Assembly: GCF_001513955.1 (NCBI RefSeq)
Contig: NZ_KQ948145.1
Span: 834,212-898,211, forward strand
Source: Streptomyces pseudovenezuelae
GTDB taxonomy: Bacteria > Actinomycetota > Actinomycetes > Streptomycetales > Streptomycetaceae
Length of the DNA stretch: 64,000 bases
Reading direction: 5' to 3'
Shown here piece by piece: positions 47,721 through 56,830 of the stretch; position 1 is the stretch's first letter, and every line of letters starts with the position of its first letter. The position numbers and the translations under genes were made by a program. The notes below the pieces were generated by a model that saw only the letters and a list, made by a program, of their open reading frames with translations, was not told where the DNA came from and ran no database searches.

Positions 47721-48967
47721 CGGTGAGCGCCTCCCTCTCCGCCGTGGACCTGGCTTCGGCGGTGCGTTCGCGCTCGCTGCGGGCCGTCGACGCCGTCGCC
47801 TGTGCCCTGGAGCGGATCCGGCGCCTGGATCCCGAGCTGTGCGCCTTCGCCGAGGTGTGGGAGGAGGAGGCGCTGCGCCGGGCACGCGAGATCGATCTCC
47901 GCGTCCGGGCGGGTGAGCGGCCGCCGCTCGCCGGGGTGCCGATCGGGGTGAAGGGGCGGCACGGGCTGCGCGGTGCGGCACCGCTCCTTGCGGCCGGGTG
48001 CGTACCCGTCGGCGCGACCTCCGTGCCCGGTCCCGGAACTCCCTGGCAGACCTGGGGGCTCGGCGCCCACGGCCGTACCGTCAACCCCTATCGCGCCGAC
48101 CGCACCCCGGGCGGTTCCTCGGCGGGCTCCGCGGCCGCGGTGGCCGCGGGGCTCGTCCCGATGGCGACGGGCAGCGACGGGGCGGGGTCGGTACGGATCC
48201 CGGCGGCGTGGTGCGGTGTGATCGGCCTCAAGACCACGAACTCCGGCCACGGGGGCAGCGGCGCCGACCGTGTCCCTGCCGGCAGGGGCCTGACCGCTCC
48301 CGGCATCCTCGTCCGTCACGCCTGCGACGCGGCCGCCTACTGGCAGGCGGTCTGCGGCGCAGGGGGCGAGGACGAGGACGAGGAAGAAGTCGGCGGAAGC
48401 GGAAGCGGCAGTGACGGTGAGGGTGAGGGAGACGTACGCCGTGGCCTCGCGCCGTCCCCCGGTCTCCCCCTCGCCTCCCTCCCCGTCCCCGCCCTCTGGT
48501 CCTCCGATCTCGGCTACGCCGACCCCGACCCCGGGATCGTCCGGATCGCCCGCGCGGCAATGGGGCGGCTGGCCGACGCCGGTGTCGTACGGCCGGGTCG
48601 GCCCCACAACCCGCCGCGTCTGCACGACCCGGCCCCCGCCTGGCTCGCCCTGCGCACGCCGGGGGCCGATCCGCGGGACGCCGACCGGATCCGGGCCGCC
48701 AACGACCGTCTCCTCGACGAGCTCTTCGCCGCCACCGACCTGCTGCTGACGCCTACGACCCCGTATCCGCCGCATGGTCACGAAGGTCCGGGTGAGCGCT
48801 ACTCCACCGCTCTCACCTGGGCCTTCAACCTCAGCGGACACCCGGCGCTCAGCCTCCCGGCGGGCCTTGGCCCCGACGGCTGCCCGGTGGGGCTCCAGCT
48901 CGTGGCCCGGCACGGCGGCGAGGCGCTGCTGCTGGAGGTCGCGCGAGCGGCACAGGCGTACGGCTGA
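47717..48967 (+). CDS. Amidase-signature-family hydrolase
   Basis: The 416-residue protein has the Ser-cisSer-Lys triad regions: [11 protein letters not shown] (Lys), [17 protein letters not shown] (cis-Ser) and [15 protein letters not shown] (nucleophile Ser). The C-terminal core is [17 protein letters not shown] run of acidic and Gly/Ser residues ([20 protein letters not shown]) interrupts the domain around residue 220. It is not GatA of the tRNA amidotransferase by context. Substrate is unknown. Confidence 0.87.
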   Translation: MTVSASLSAVDLASAVRSRSLRAVDAVACALERIRRLDPELCAFAEVWEEEALRRAREIDLRVRAGERPPLAGVPIGVKGRHGLRGAAPLLAAGCVPVGATSVPGPGTPWQTWGLGAHGRTVNPYRADRTPGGSSAGSAAAVAAGLVPMATGSDGAGSVRIPAAWCGVIGLKTTNSGHGGSGADRVPAGRGLTAPGILVRHACDAAAYWQAVCGAGGEDEDEEEVGGSGSGSDGEGEGDVRRGLAPSPGLPLASLPVPALWSSDLGYADPDPGIVRIARAAMGRLADAGVVRPGRPHNPPRLHDPAPAWLALRTPGADPRDADRIRAANDRLLDELFAATDLLLTPTTPYPPHGHEGPGERYSTALTWAFNLSGHPALSLPAGLGPDGCPVGLQLVARHGGEALLLEVARAAQAYG

Positions 48968-48976
48968 GGCGTCCCC

Positions 48977-49004
48977 TGGACACTTACTTGCGTACGCATA
49001 TAAT
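48977..49004 (+). promoter_or_regulatory. Near-consensus vegetative promoter with overlapping inverted repeat
   Basis: TGGACA (48977-48982), a 16-bp spacer and a perfect TATAAT (48999-49004) precede the flavodoxin-fold gene. An imperfect inverted repeat (ACTTGCGTACGCAT / ATGCATGTGCGAGT, 10 of 14 matching) is centred on the -10, as expected for a repressor site. Confidence 0.75.
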
Positions 49005-49049
49005 GCATGTGCGAGTATCTACCGTACGCCGATCAGCCGGGAGCTCTCC

Positions 49050-49640
49050 ATGTCACGTCGTTTCCTCTTCGTGCTCGGCAGCAGCCGCAGCGAAGGCAAC
49101 ACCGAACTGCTGGCCCGCCGGGCCGCCGAGCAGCTGCCCCCGGATGTCGAGCAGCAGTGGATCGACCTCGCGGAGCATCCGCTGCCCGACTTCGAGGACC
49201 TCCGTCACGACACGGACCACGTACGTCCGACGATCGGCCACACGGCCCTGCTCTTCGACGCGACGCTCGCGGCGACGGACATCGTGATCGCCTCCCCGCT
49301 GTACTGGTACTCGGTCTCCGCGCACGTCAAGCGCTACCTCGACCACTGGTCGGGCTGGCTGCGCACGCCGGGCGTCGAGTTCAAGGCGACCATGGCGGGG
49401 CGCACGCTGTGGGGTGTCACCGCGCTGGCGCACGAGGAGTTCGAGGTCGCCGCCCCGCTGATCGGCACCCTGAACAACTCGGCCGCGTACCTGGGGATGC
49501 GCTTCGGCGGGGTGCTCCTGGGTAACGGCAGCAAGCCCGGTGACGTCCTGCGGGACACCGACGCCCTGGCCCGGGCGAAGACCTTCTTCGACCAGGAGGC
49601 CCCGCTCGCGCGGTTCCCCTACGAGCAGGTCACGCCGTGA
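49050..49640 (+). CDS. NAD(P)H-dependent FMN reductase / flavodoxin-fold protein
   Basis: The 196-residue protein has the FMN phosphate loop FVLGSSRSEGNTELLARRAA and the active-site motif SPLYWYSVSAHVKRYLDHWS of the NADPH-dependent FMN reductase/WrbA-like group. LWGVTALAHEEFE follows. It probably reduces quinones or other electrophiles using FMN. A strong sigma-70-type promoter lies 46-73 bp upstream. Its 3' end overlaps the convergent ABC permease by 11 bp. Confidence 0.88.
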   Translation: MSRRFLFVLGSSRSEGNTELLARRAAEQLPPDVEQQWIDLAEHPLPDFEDLRHDTDHVRPTIGHTALLFDATLAATDIVIASPLYWYSVSAHVKRYLDHWSGWLRTPGVEFKATMAGRTLWGVTALAHEEFEVAAPLIGTLNNSAAYLGMRFGGVLLGNGSKPGDVLRDTDALARAKTFFDQEAPLARFPYEQVTP

Positions 49641-50547
49641 TGTCCTTCGCGGTGAACCTCGCCCACGCCGCGGAGCCGAACACCGCCGCGTACAGCGCCT
49701 GCAGGCCGAGGTTCTTCACGAGGTCGTCCCAGTAGACCGGCTCGCGCATGAGGTCGGCGAAGGACAGCCAGTAGTGGGAGAAGAAGTACGGCTGGAGCGC
49801 GTGCAGTTGGGGGATCTGGTCGAGGATCTGAACCGTGATGAGCAGGCCGACCGTCGTGGCCATCGCCGCGATGCCGCTGTTCGTGAGCGTCGAGACGAAC
49901 AGGCCCAGGGCCGCCACGCCGGTCAGTGACGCGGCCACCACCAGGGCGATCAGCAGGGCTCTGCCCAGCCCCTCCGTGAAGGTGATCTGGGTGCCGGAGA
50001 TCGTCGTCAGGTCGCCGAGCGGGAAGAGGACGGCCCCCACCGTGAGCGCCGACAGGGCGACCACCAGCGTGGCGACCAGGCAGAACGTCATGACCGTCGC
50101 GTACTTGGTCAGGAGCAGCCGGGTGCGGCCCGCCGGGGCGACCAGGAGATAGCGCAGCGTGCCGGCGTTGGCCTCGCCCGCGATCGCGTCGCCCGCGACG
50201 ACACCGATGGACATCGGGAGGAAGAACGGGAGGGTCGCGGCGAGGGCGGTGAAGACCAGGAAGAGGCCGTTGTTGGTGATCTGGGAGATGAAAGCGGGTC
50301 CGCCGCCACCGCCACCGCCACCGGTCGAGGAGCCGTCGCTGGTCTCGATCTTGACCGCGATGCCCACGAGGATCGGGACCGCCGCGAGTACGGCGAGCAG
50401 GGCCAGGGTGCGCCAGCGGCGGAACGTGGTGTGGAGTTCGTTGCGGAAGAGGGTGGCCCGGAAGGTCGTACGGCGGCTGCGGGCCGTCCGTGGCTGGTCG
50501 CGCCGTTCCTCGCGCCCCTGAAAAGCGATCTCCTCAGCCTGCGACAT
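49630..50547 (-). CDS. ABC-2-type exporter permease
   Basis: The 305-residue protein has six helices in the ABC-2 permease layout. A poly-glycine loop (GGGGGGGG) lies between helices 1 and 2. The cytoplasmic coupling region is GEANAGTLRYLLVAPAGRTR. It partners the ATPase encoded just upstream, whose end it overlaps by 14 bp. The first 25 residues (IAFQGREERRDQPRTARSRR) are encoded by a copy of the REP-like repeat found at 7.7-8.05 kb, so the N-terminus may be a late addition. Exported substrate unknown. Confidence 0.88.
   Translation of the reverse strand: MSQAEEIAFQGREERRDQPRTARSRRTTFRATLFRNELHTTFRRWRTLALLAVLAAVPILVGIAVKIETSDGSSTGGGGGGGGPAFISQITNNGLFLVFTALAATLPFFLPMSIGVVAGDAIAGEANAGTLRYLLVAPAGRTRLLLTKYATVMTFCLVATLVVALSALTVGAVLFPLGDLTTISGTQITFTEGLGRALLIALVVAASLTGVAALGLFVSTLTNSGIAAMATTVGLLITVQILDQIPQLHALQPYFFSHYWLSFADLMREPVYWDDLVKNLGLQALYAAVFGSAAWARFTAKDITA
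50490..50521 (-). repeat. REP-like repeat copy D inside a coding sequence
   Basis: Read on the minus strand, CAGGGGCGCGAGGAACGGCG then CGACCAGCCACG matches copies B/C (7881-8030) at 30 of 32 positions. It encodes part of the N-terminus of the ABC permease. Confidence 0.85.
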
Positions 50548-51538
50548 CGAAGCCCTCCCCCGTCAGCGCCACGAAGGCGTCCTCCAGAGAGGCCCTTTCC
50601 ACCGCGAAGCCGCGCACCCGCACCCCCGCCGTCACCAACGCCGCGTTGATGTCGGACAGTTCACCGTCGGGCGGGTCGGAGGTGACCCGGTCCTCCGCGA
50701 TGACCACGTCACCGACGCCCTGTTCCTTGAGCACCCTCGCCGTCTCCGCCGTGTCCGGCGTCGTCACCACCAGCCTCCCCCGCGCCCCCGCCGCCAGGTC
50801 CGCCACCGAGCCCTGGGTGATCAGGCGGCCCCGGGCCATCACCCCCGCGTGGGTGCAGACCTGTTCGATCTCGTCGAGGAGGTGGGAGGAGAGGAAGACG
50901 GTCGTGCCGTCCGAGGCCAGCTCCCGCACCAGGGAGCGGATCTCGCGCATGCCCTGCGGGTCGAGGCCGTTGGTCGGTTCGTCCAGGACCAGGAGGCTGC
51001 GGGGCTGGAGGAGGGCCGCGGCCAGGCCGAGGCGCTGTTTCATGCCCAGCGAGTACGCCTTCGCCTTCTTTCCGGCGGCGGCCGCCAGGCCCACCCGGTC
51101 CAGAGCGGCCGCCACGCGCGTGGTCCGGGTGCGCGGGTCGGCGGTCGGGTCCGCGGCGTCGTAGCGGACGAGGTTGTCGCGACCGGAGAGGAAGCCGTAC
51201 AGGGCCGGGCCCTCGATGAGCGCGCCGACCTGCGGGAGGACGTCCCGGGAGGCGCGCGGCATGGGCCGGCCCAGGACGCGCGCGGTGCCGGAGGTCGGTT
51301 CGATGAGGCCCATCAGCATGCGGATGGTGGTGGTCTTGCCGGAGCCGTTCGGGCCTAGGAAGCCGAAGACGCTGCCCGCCGGGACGGTCAGGTCGAGACC
51401 GTCCACGGCGAGCTGTCCGCCGCGGTAGCGCTTGGTGAGGCCGCGGGTGCGGATGACGCTCCGGTCCCCGCCCGCGTCACCGCCTGCGCCGTCGTCGGAC
51501 CCCTCCGGGTCCGGCTCCGTGGCGGACGGCTGGTCCAT
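50534..51538 (-). CDS. ABC exporter ATP-binding protein
   Basis: The 334-residue ATPase has Walker A GFLGPNGSGKTTTIRML, Q-loop region VGALIEGPALYGFLSGRDNL, signature YSLGMKQRLGLAAALL, Walker B SLLVLDEPTNGLD and H-loop VFLSSHLLDE. It is of the DrrA/YxlF type with a C-terminal accessory domain (from about residue 250). It is translated ahead of, and overlapping, its permease gene, and a LolA-like gene lies 32 bp upstream on the same strand. Confidence 0.93.
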   Translation of the reverse strand: MDQPSATEPDPEGSDDGAGGDAGGDRSVIRTRGLTKRYRGGQLAVDGLDLTVPAGSVFGFLGPNGSGKTTTIRMLMGLIEPTSGTARVLGRPMPRASRDVLPQVGALIEGPALYGFLSGRDNLVRYDAADPTADPRTRTTRVAAALDRVGLAAAAGKKAKAYSLGMKQRLGLAAALLQPRSLLVLDEPTNGLDPQGMREIRSLVRELASDGTTVFLSSHLLDEIEQVCTHAGVMARGRLITQGSVADLAAGARGRLVVTTPDTAETARVLKEQGVGDVVIAEDRVTSDPPDGELSDINAALVTAGVRVRGFAVERASLEDAFVALTGEGFDVAG

Positions 51539-51570
51539 CGGCTCCCTCGATTCGTCGTGCCCGCTCGGGA

Positions 51571-52806
51571 CTACTTCGCCGCGTCGGCCGCCTTCACCAG
51601 CGCGTCCTGGGTGACCGCGCCGACGTAGACCTTGCCGTCGTCGGTGATCAGCGCGTTGATCAGGCGCGTCTTGAAGACGGTGCCCTTGCCGAAGTCGCCG
51701 GAGACCTTGTCGCCGAGCGAGTCCAGGAAGCCGCCGACGTCACCGCCGGCCTCGGAGCCGGACGGGACGCCCTGGCCGCCGGTGTCGAAGGTGGCGATGG
51801 AGTCCCAGCCGTCCCCGATGACGTTCAGCCCCTCGGGGCCGTTCTTGCCGTGGTCGGCGGAACCCTTGTCCAGGTCCTTGCGCTGCTCCTTGCCGAAGCC
51901 CTCGGAGTGTCCGGACGCCTTCGGCGCGTCCCCCTCCTCGACCTTCGCGCCCTTCGGCGGGGTGAAGTCGAAGGTGGAGGCGGCCGGCTTGGCGAAGCTG
52001 ACCTGGGTGAAGCCCGCGTCCACGACGGCCGCGCCGCCGCTCGCCGGTGTCAGCGTGAACTTCAGCGGCAGACCGGTCTTCGCGTCCACGGCCACGGTGA
52101 TCTGACCGACCGTGGAGCCCTCGTCCTTGGGCTTGACGACCAGGCGGTAGGCGTCCCGGCCCGCGACCTGCGCGGTGCCCTCCACCGTCACCGACGTGGT
52201 CTTGTCGGCGGCCTTGAGGGCCTCCTCGGCGAGGTCCTTGGGCGTGGCCGGGAGCTCTTCCTTCTGCTTCCCGTCGCTCTCGGAGGCCGTGGTGTGGAAG
52301 ACCGAGTTGGACTCGCTGTCGTAGCCCCAGACGTCCTTGCCGTTGTGGATGAGGCTGTATTCGGCGGCGTTCTCCAGCAGCGAGACCTTCTGGCGGTTCT
52401 CGCCGTCGGCCGCCACGCGCAGGGTGTGCGTGCCGGAGGCGAGTTCGGTGAGCTTGGTGGTCGGGTCGGCGGACGAGTCGCCCGATCCGGAGGGCCCGGC
52501 GGCGGAGCCGAGCGAGTTCTCCAGGCCGCCGAGGTCCGGCAGACCCAGATCCGTGGTGATCTTCACGGTGCCGGACAGCTGCTGTACGTCCGAGGCGGCG
52601 ATCTTCTCGATGAGTTCCTGTGCGCTGATCTTCGGCAGGTCGGGGTCGCCGGAGTCGGCGAGCGCCGGGACGAGCCCGATGGTCGCCGCCGCGATCCCCA
52701 CCACCGTGGCCGGCACGACGTACCGCGCGGCCTTGCGCCGGCGCGCGGAACGCAGCTCCTCGGCGTCCGCGGCGGTCACGCTGTCGTCGGATTCGTACGG
52801 TGCCAT
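51571..52806 (-). CDS. Membrane-anchored LolA-like lipoprotein-carrier-fold protein
   Basis: The 411-residue protein has an N-terminal cytoplasmic segment and one helix (YVVPATVVGIAAATIGLVPA). The outer domain resembles LolA/RseB-type half-barrels (LTELASGTHTLRVAADGENR, YSLIHNGKDVWGYDSESNSV). The C-terminal KVYVGAVTQDALVKAA is preceded by a charged Gly-rich linker. It may bind acyl chains. Location in one operon with an ABC exporter suggests a joint role in envelope traffic, which is inference. The ATG at 52806 (MAPYESDD) has GGAGGTAAGG upstream. Confidence 0.82.
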   Translation of the reverse strand: MAPYESDDSVTAADAEELRSARRRKAARYVVPATVVGIAAATIGLVPALADSGDPDLPKISAQELIEKIAASDVQQLSGTVKITTDLGLPDLGGLENSLGSAAGPSGSGDSSADPTTKLTELASGTHTLRVAADGENRQKVSLLENAAEYSLIHNGKDVWGYDSESNSVFHTTASESDGKQKEELPATPKDLAEEALKAADKTTSVTVEGTAQVAGRDAYRLVVKPKDEGSTVGQITVAVDAKTGLPLKFTLTPASGGAAVVDAGFTQVSFAKPAASTFDFTPPKGAKVEEGDAPKASGHSEGFGKEQRKDLDKGSADHGKNGPEGLNVIGDGWDSIATFDTGGQGVPSGSEAGGDVGGFLDSLGDKVSGDFGKGTVFKTRLINALITDDGKVYVGAVTQDALVKAADAAK

Positions 52807-52991
52807 GTGTGCCTTACCTCCGTCGTCGGCGGCGGCTGTCAACTCCCGTGCGTCCACCTGTAGCCGCCATTCTCACCCGAATCGGTGAGGAGTGGTGTTT
52901 TCCGTGATGTCCATCTGACCAAATCGGCCATGAGCATGCGTCAGCCCTCGGGGCCAACTCCTTGTACACCTGGGGTATGACACGACATGCC

Positions 52992-53020
52992 GACGCCCCC
53001 TACGACCCGTAGGGGGCGTC
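52992..53020 (-). terminator. Hairpin terminator after the polyprenyl synthase gene
   Basis: A perfect 13-bp stem (52992-53004 with 53008-53020) with a 3-nt loop lies 22 bp beyond the stop. Confidence 0.85.
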
Positions 53021-53042
53021 ACTGCCAGGGACGACCGGTTCG

Positions 53043-54053
53043 CTAACCCGCCCGGTGGACCACCGCGTCGCACAGCTCCATCAGGGCCGCCCTCGCGTCG
53101 CACTCCCGCAGCGGGGCGAGGGCCGCGCGCGCGTCCTCCGCGTAGCGCACGGTGTCCCGGCGGGCCTGCTCCAGCGCGGGGTGCGTGCGCAGGGCCGCCA
53201 GGGCCTCCGCGTGCCGGGCGTCGTCGGTGAGGTCGGAGTCGAGCAGCTCGCACAGGGCGATGTCCTCGGCCAGGCCGAGCCGGGCGGCGCGCTCCCGCAG
53301 CCGCAGGACCGGCATGGTGGGGATGCCCTCGCGCAGGTCCGTGCCCGGCGTCTTGCCGGACTCGTGGGAGTCGGAGGCGATGTCCAGGACGTCGTCGGCG
53401 AGCTGGAAGGCGACGCCGAGGCGCTCGCCGTACTGGGTCAGGACGTCCACGACCCGCTCGTCGGCACCGGACATCATCGCCCCGAAGCGGCACGAGACGG
53501 CGACCAGCGAGCCCGTCTTGCCGCCGAGCACGTCGAGGTAGTGCTCGACCGGGTCGCGGCCGTCCTGCGGGCCGGCCGTCTCCAGGATCTGGCCGGTGAC
53601 CAGGCGCTCGAACGCCTCGGACTGCACCCGGACGGCCTCGGGCCCGAGGTCGGCCAGGATGTGCGAGGCCCGTGCGAACAGGAAGTCGCCGGTCAGCACG
53701 GCCACCGAATTGCCCCAGCGGGTGTTGGCGCTGTCGACGCCCCGCCGGACCTCGGCCTCGTCCATGACGTCGTCGTGGTACAGCGTCGCGAGGTGGGTCA
53801 GCTCCACCACCACGGCCGACGGCACCACGCCCGGCGCATAGGGGTCGCCGAACTGGGCGGCGAGCATCACGAGCAACGGCCGGAAGCGCTTTCCGCCCGC
53901 CCGCACCAGGTGCTGGGCGGCCTCCGTGATGAAGGGGACCTCACTCTTGGTGGCTTCGAGCAGTCCCTCCTCGACGGCCGTCATTCCGGCCTGGACATCG
54001 GCTTCCAGAGCCTGGTCCCGCACGCTCAGCCCGAACGGCCCGACGACGGTCAC
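53043..54053 (-). CDS. Trans-polyprenyl diphosphate synthase (menaquinone side chain candidate)
   Basis: The enzyme elongates an allylic diphosphate with isopentenyl units. The 336-residue protein has both aspartate-rich motifs, YHDDVMDEAEVRRG and FQLADDVLDIAS, plus the GGKRFRPLL substrate region. Small residues before the first motif (LATLYHDDVMD) favour a long-chain (hepta- to nonaprenyl) product, as needed for Streptomyces menaquinone. That length call is inference. The GTG start at 54053 has AGGAGA upstream. Confidence 0.9.
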   Translation of the reverse strand: MTVVGPFGLSVRDQALEADVQAGMTAVEEGLLEATKSEVPFITEAAQHLVRAGGKRFRPLLVMLAAQFGDPYAPGVVPSAVVVELTHLATLYHDDVMDEAEVRRGVDSANTRWGNSVAVLTGDFLFARASHILADLGPEAVRVQSEAFERLVTGQILETAGPQDGRDPVEHYLDVLGGKTGSLVAVSCRFGAMMSGADERVVDVLTQYGERLGVAFQLADDVLDIASDSHESGKTPGTDLREGIPTMPVLRLRERAARLGLAEDIALCELLDSDLTDDARHAEALAALRTHPALEQARRDTVRYAEDARAALAPLRECDARAALMELCDAVVHRAG

Positions 54054-54362
54054 GAGGGGTCTCCTGTCTGCTGGTGTCCACTGGCGGTCACGCGGAATGT
54101 CGATAGGTCGCTGCTACCACTCAAGTCAGCGTATCCGGTCACCTTTGGATCACCGATAGCGCCCGCCCCGTCCATGCCAGGCGGTATCGGATCACGACCG
54201 GTATGTTTTTGATCACCTGAAAAGGATGGATATCTATCGACTTGTAGGGAAGTACCCGCCAGTGTCCGCATCCGCGGTCGGTCTCGCGCCGGGAGCGCTT
54301 CCCGGGCATGTCGGCCACCGGCAGGTCTGTCCCGGTGCACCGAGACCGACGGGACCCCACCG

Positions 54363-56381
54363 ATGCGCATCCGTACGTCCTTCCCCCACGAGACGACCCA
54401 CGACGACGTCCGCATTCCGCTGTCGGACGGCACGCTCCTGTACGCACGCGTGTGGCGACCCCTCACTCACGAACCGGTACCCGCGATCCTCGAATACCTG
54501 CCGTACCGCCTCACCGACTGGACCGCGCCCCGCGACTGGCAGCGCCACCCCTGGTACGCGGGCCACGGCTACGCCTCGGTCCGGGTCGACGTGCGCGGGC
54601 ACGGCAACAGCGAGGGTCTGCCGGGCGACGCGTGCTCGGCGACCGAGCTCGCCGACGGGGTCGAGGTCGTCGACTGGCTGGCCGCGCAGCCCTGGTGCGA
54701 CGGCCGGGTCGGCATGTTCGGCATCTCCTGGGGCGGCTTCGACTCCCTCCGGATCGCGGCCCTGGCGCCCGAGCCGCTCAAGGCGGTCGTCACCGTCTGC
54801 TCCACCGACGACCGCTACGACAACGACGTGCACTACCTGGGAGGTTCCGTCCTCGCGGTGGACATGCACGCGTGGGCGGCGACGATGCTCGCCTTCGTCT
54901 CCCGGCCGCCGGACCCCCGCCACGTCGGCGACGCCTGGCGGCGGATGTGGCTCGCCCGCCTGGACGCGGTCGAACCGCTCGTCCACACCTGGCTCGGCCA
55001 CCAGACCCGCGACGCGTACTGGCGCCACGGAAGCGTCCGCGAGGACCCCGAAGCGATCGGCGCGGCCGTCCTCGCGGTCGGCGGCTGGCACGACCCGTAC
55101 CGCGACACGGTCCTGCGGCTCGTCGAGCACCTGCCGGCCGACCGGGTACGGGGGATCGTCGGCCCCTGGTGCCACCAGTACCCGGACCGCGGCCTGCCGC
55201 CCGGCCCGGCCATCGGCTTTCTGCAGGAGACCCTGCGCTGGTGGGACCAGCACCTCAAGGGGGTCGACACCGGCGTCATGCGCGAACCCCTCCTGAGGGC
55301 CTACATCGGCGACTCCCACCCCCCGGCCACGGTCCACGACACCCTGCCCGGCCGCTGGGTCGGCGAGCCGGCCTGGCCCTCCCCGCACGTGACGACGGTG
55401 GTGTACGGCCTTCAGGGCGCCCCCGTGCTGGTCCGTTCCCCGCAGCACACGGGCGTGGACGCCGGCCGCTTCGTGCCCCTCGGGAACGACGCCGACCTGC
55501 CGCCGGACCAGCGGGAGGAGGACGCCCGTTCGGCCTGTTTCGAGTTCGCGGTGGGCGAGGAGACCTGGGTCCTGGGGCGGCCGCGGGTGCGGCTCAGAGT
55601 GACCTCGGAGGTCGCGCGCGGGCAGGTCGTCGCGCGGCTCTGCGATGTCGCGCCGGACGGGTCGTCGACGCTCGTCACCCGGGGCGTGCTGAACCTCTCG
55701 GCCCGTCACGGACGGGACCGGGCGGTGCCCTGGGAGCCGGGGGCCACACGGGAGGTGGCCGTCGAGCTGAACGGCATCGGGCACGCCTTCCCGCCCGGCC
55801 ACCGCATCCGGCTCGCCGTCTCCTCCGCGTACTGGCCGTGGATCTGGCCGCAGCCCGGTTCGCAGGCCGGATTCACCCTGGAGCCGGCGGGCAGCTTCCT
55901 CGAACTGCCGGTCCGCGCGCGTGAAGTGGACCCGGCCATCGCCTTCGAGGAGCCGGAGCAGTCCGGGCCGCTCGGGGTCTCCCACGGCGTAGCCGCGGAC
56001 GGATGGAGCCCCGCCACCCTGGACGAACCCCGCCCCGGGCGCCTGGTCGTCCGTGACGTGGCCAAGGGCGAGTGGCGTCTGGAGGTCGACCCCGGGTACA
56101 GCGGCACGCGCGTGTACCCCGACGGCCTGGAGTCCACCGAGGACGCGCTGGAGACGTACACGATCGACGAACGGGACCCCCTGTCCGCCCGCACCCGCTC
56201 GGACCGGACGATCCGGCTGCACCGCCCCGAGCTCGCCTGGGACACCACCGTCCGCACCCGCTCGGAGATCACCTGCGACGGGACGGACTTCCACACCCTG
56301 GACGAGGTCGTCTGCACCGCGGGCGGCGAGGTGGTCTTCCACCGCACGTGGGAGAAGCGGATCCCACGGACGGCCGGTTGA
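54363..56381 (+). CDS. CocE/NonD-family (S15-like) alpha/beta hydrolase
   Basis: The 672-residue protein has an N-terminal hydrolase domain with nucleophile serine in MFGISWGGFDS, an aspartate in GGWHDPYRD and a histidine in GPWCHQYP. A C-terminal jelly-roll domain follows (NGIGHAFPPGHRIRLAVSSA), as in cocaine esterase and X-Pro dipeptidyl peptidase. No signal peptide is seen. Substrates of the family are esters, acylated beta-lactams or dipeptides. The 309-bp gap before it (54054-54362) holds divergent promoter space and no recognisable gene. Confidence 0.88.
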   Translation: MRIRTSFPHETTHDDVRIPLSDGTLLYARVWRPLTHEPVPAILEYLPYRLTDWTAPRDWQRHPWYAGHGYASVRVDVRGHGNSEGLPGDACSATELADGVEVVDWLAAQPWCDGRVGMFGISWGGFDSLRIAALAPEPLKAVVTVCSTDDRYDNDVHYLGGSVLAVDMHAWAATMLAFVSRPPDPRHVGDAWRRMWLARLDAVEPLVHTWLGHQTRDAYWRHGSVREDPEAIGAAVLAVGGWHDPYRDTVLRLVEHLPADRVRGIVGPWCHQYPDRGLPPGPAIGFLQETLRWWDQHLKGVDTGVMREPLLRAYIGDSHPPATVHDTLPGRWVGEPAWPSPHVTTVVYGLQGAPVLVRSPQHTGVDAGRFVPLGNDADLPPDQREEDARSACFEFAVGEETWVLGRPRVRLRVTSEVARGQVVARLCDVAPDGSSTLVTRGVLNLSARHGRDRAVPWEPGATREVAVELNGIGHAFPPGHRIRLAVSSAYWPWIWPQPGSQAGFTLEPAGSFLELPVRAREVDPAIAFEEPEQSGPLGVSHGVAADGWSPATLDEPRPGRLVVRDVAKGEWRLEVDPGYSGTRVYPDGLESTEDALETYTIDERDPLSARTRSDRTIRLHRPELAWDTTVRTRSEITCDGTDFHTLDEVVCTAGGEVVFHRTWEKRIPRTAG

Positions 56382-56632
56382 ACCACAGTTGGGCCTCTCT
56401 GACCGTTTTACACCTCTTGCGCTCGACTGTGACTTGACCCACTCGGGCGCACGGATCGGCCGACATCCGGAATCCTTCGATCCGCCTTTCCCCGTGCCCA
56501 AGTTGAGGCTTGGCGAACGCAAAGGATCAAGCGCCTCAAATGCCCCTTACCAAGGTCAATAGGCATCGCATGTGAATTCGCCACTTGTTCCGGACATGTG
56601 CTCTCGCATACGTTCCCGGCCTGTCGGGCGGA

Positions 56633-56813
56633 CGCCGAATCCTGCCACCACCCGACAACACCCACCTAGAACCACGGCAGGAGCGGGGGAACCAGGTAAG
56701 TCGCCGTAACGGTCGTCTGCGGACATACCGGTACGGCTCGGGGTGAAGTCATGCCTTTCGCAGGCGTGGCCGGGCAGCTCCCGCCCGAACCCGACAGCTC
56801 ACCTCGCAGGCGA
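56633..56813 (+). promoter_or_regulatory. c-di-AMP riboswitch (ydaO-yuaA class)
   Basis: The gap holds the conserved blocks of the ydaO class in order: GCCGAATCCTGCC at 56634, CGGCAGGAGCGGGGGAACC at 56675-56693, GGGGTGAA at 56740-56747, and CCGAACCCGACAGCTCACCT at 56785-56804 followed by CGCAGGC. It directly precedes a secreted cell-wall hydrolase, a usual target in actinobacteria. High c-di-AMP normally switches such genes off. The boundaries are approximate. Confidence 0.92.
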
Positions 56814-56830
56814 CGGAGAGGAACTTCGCC

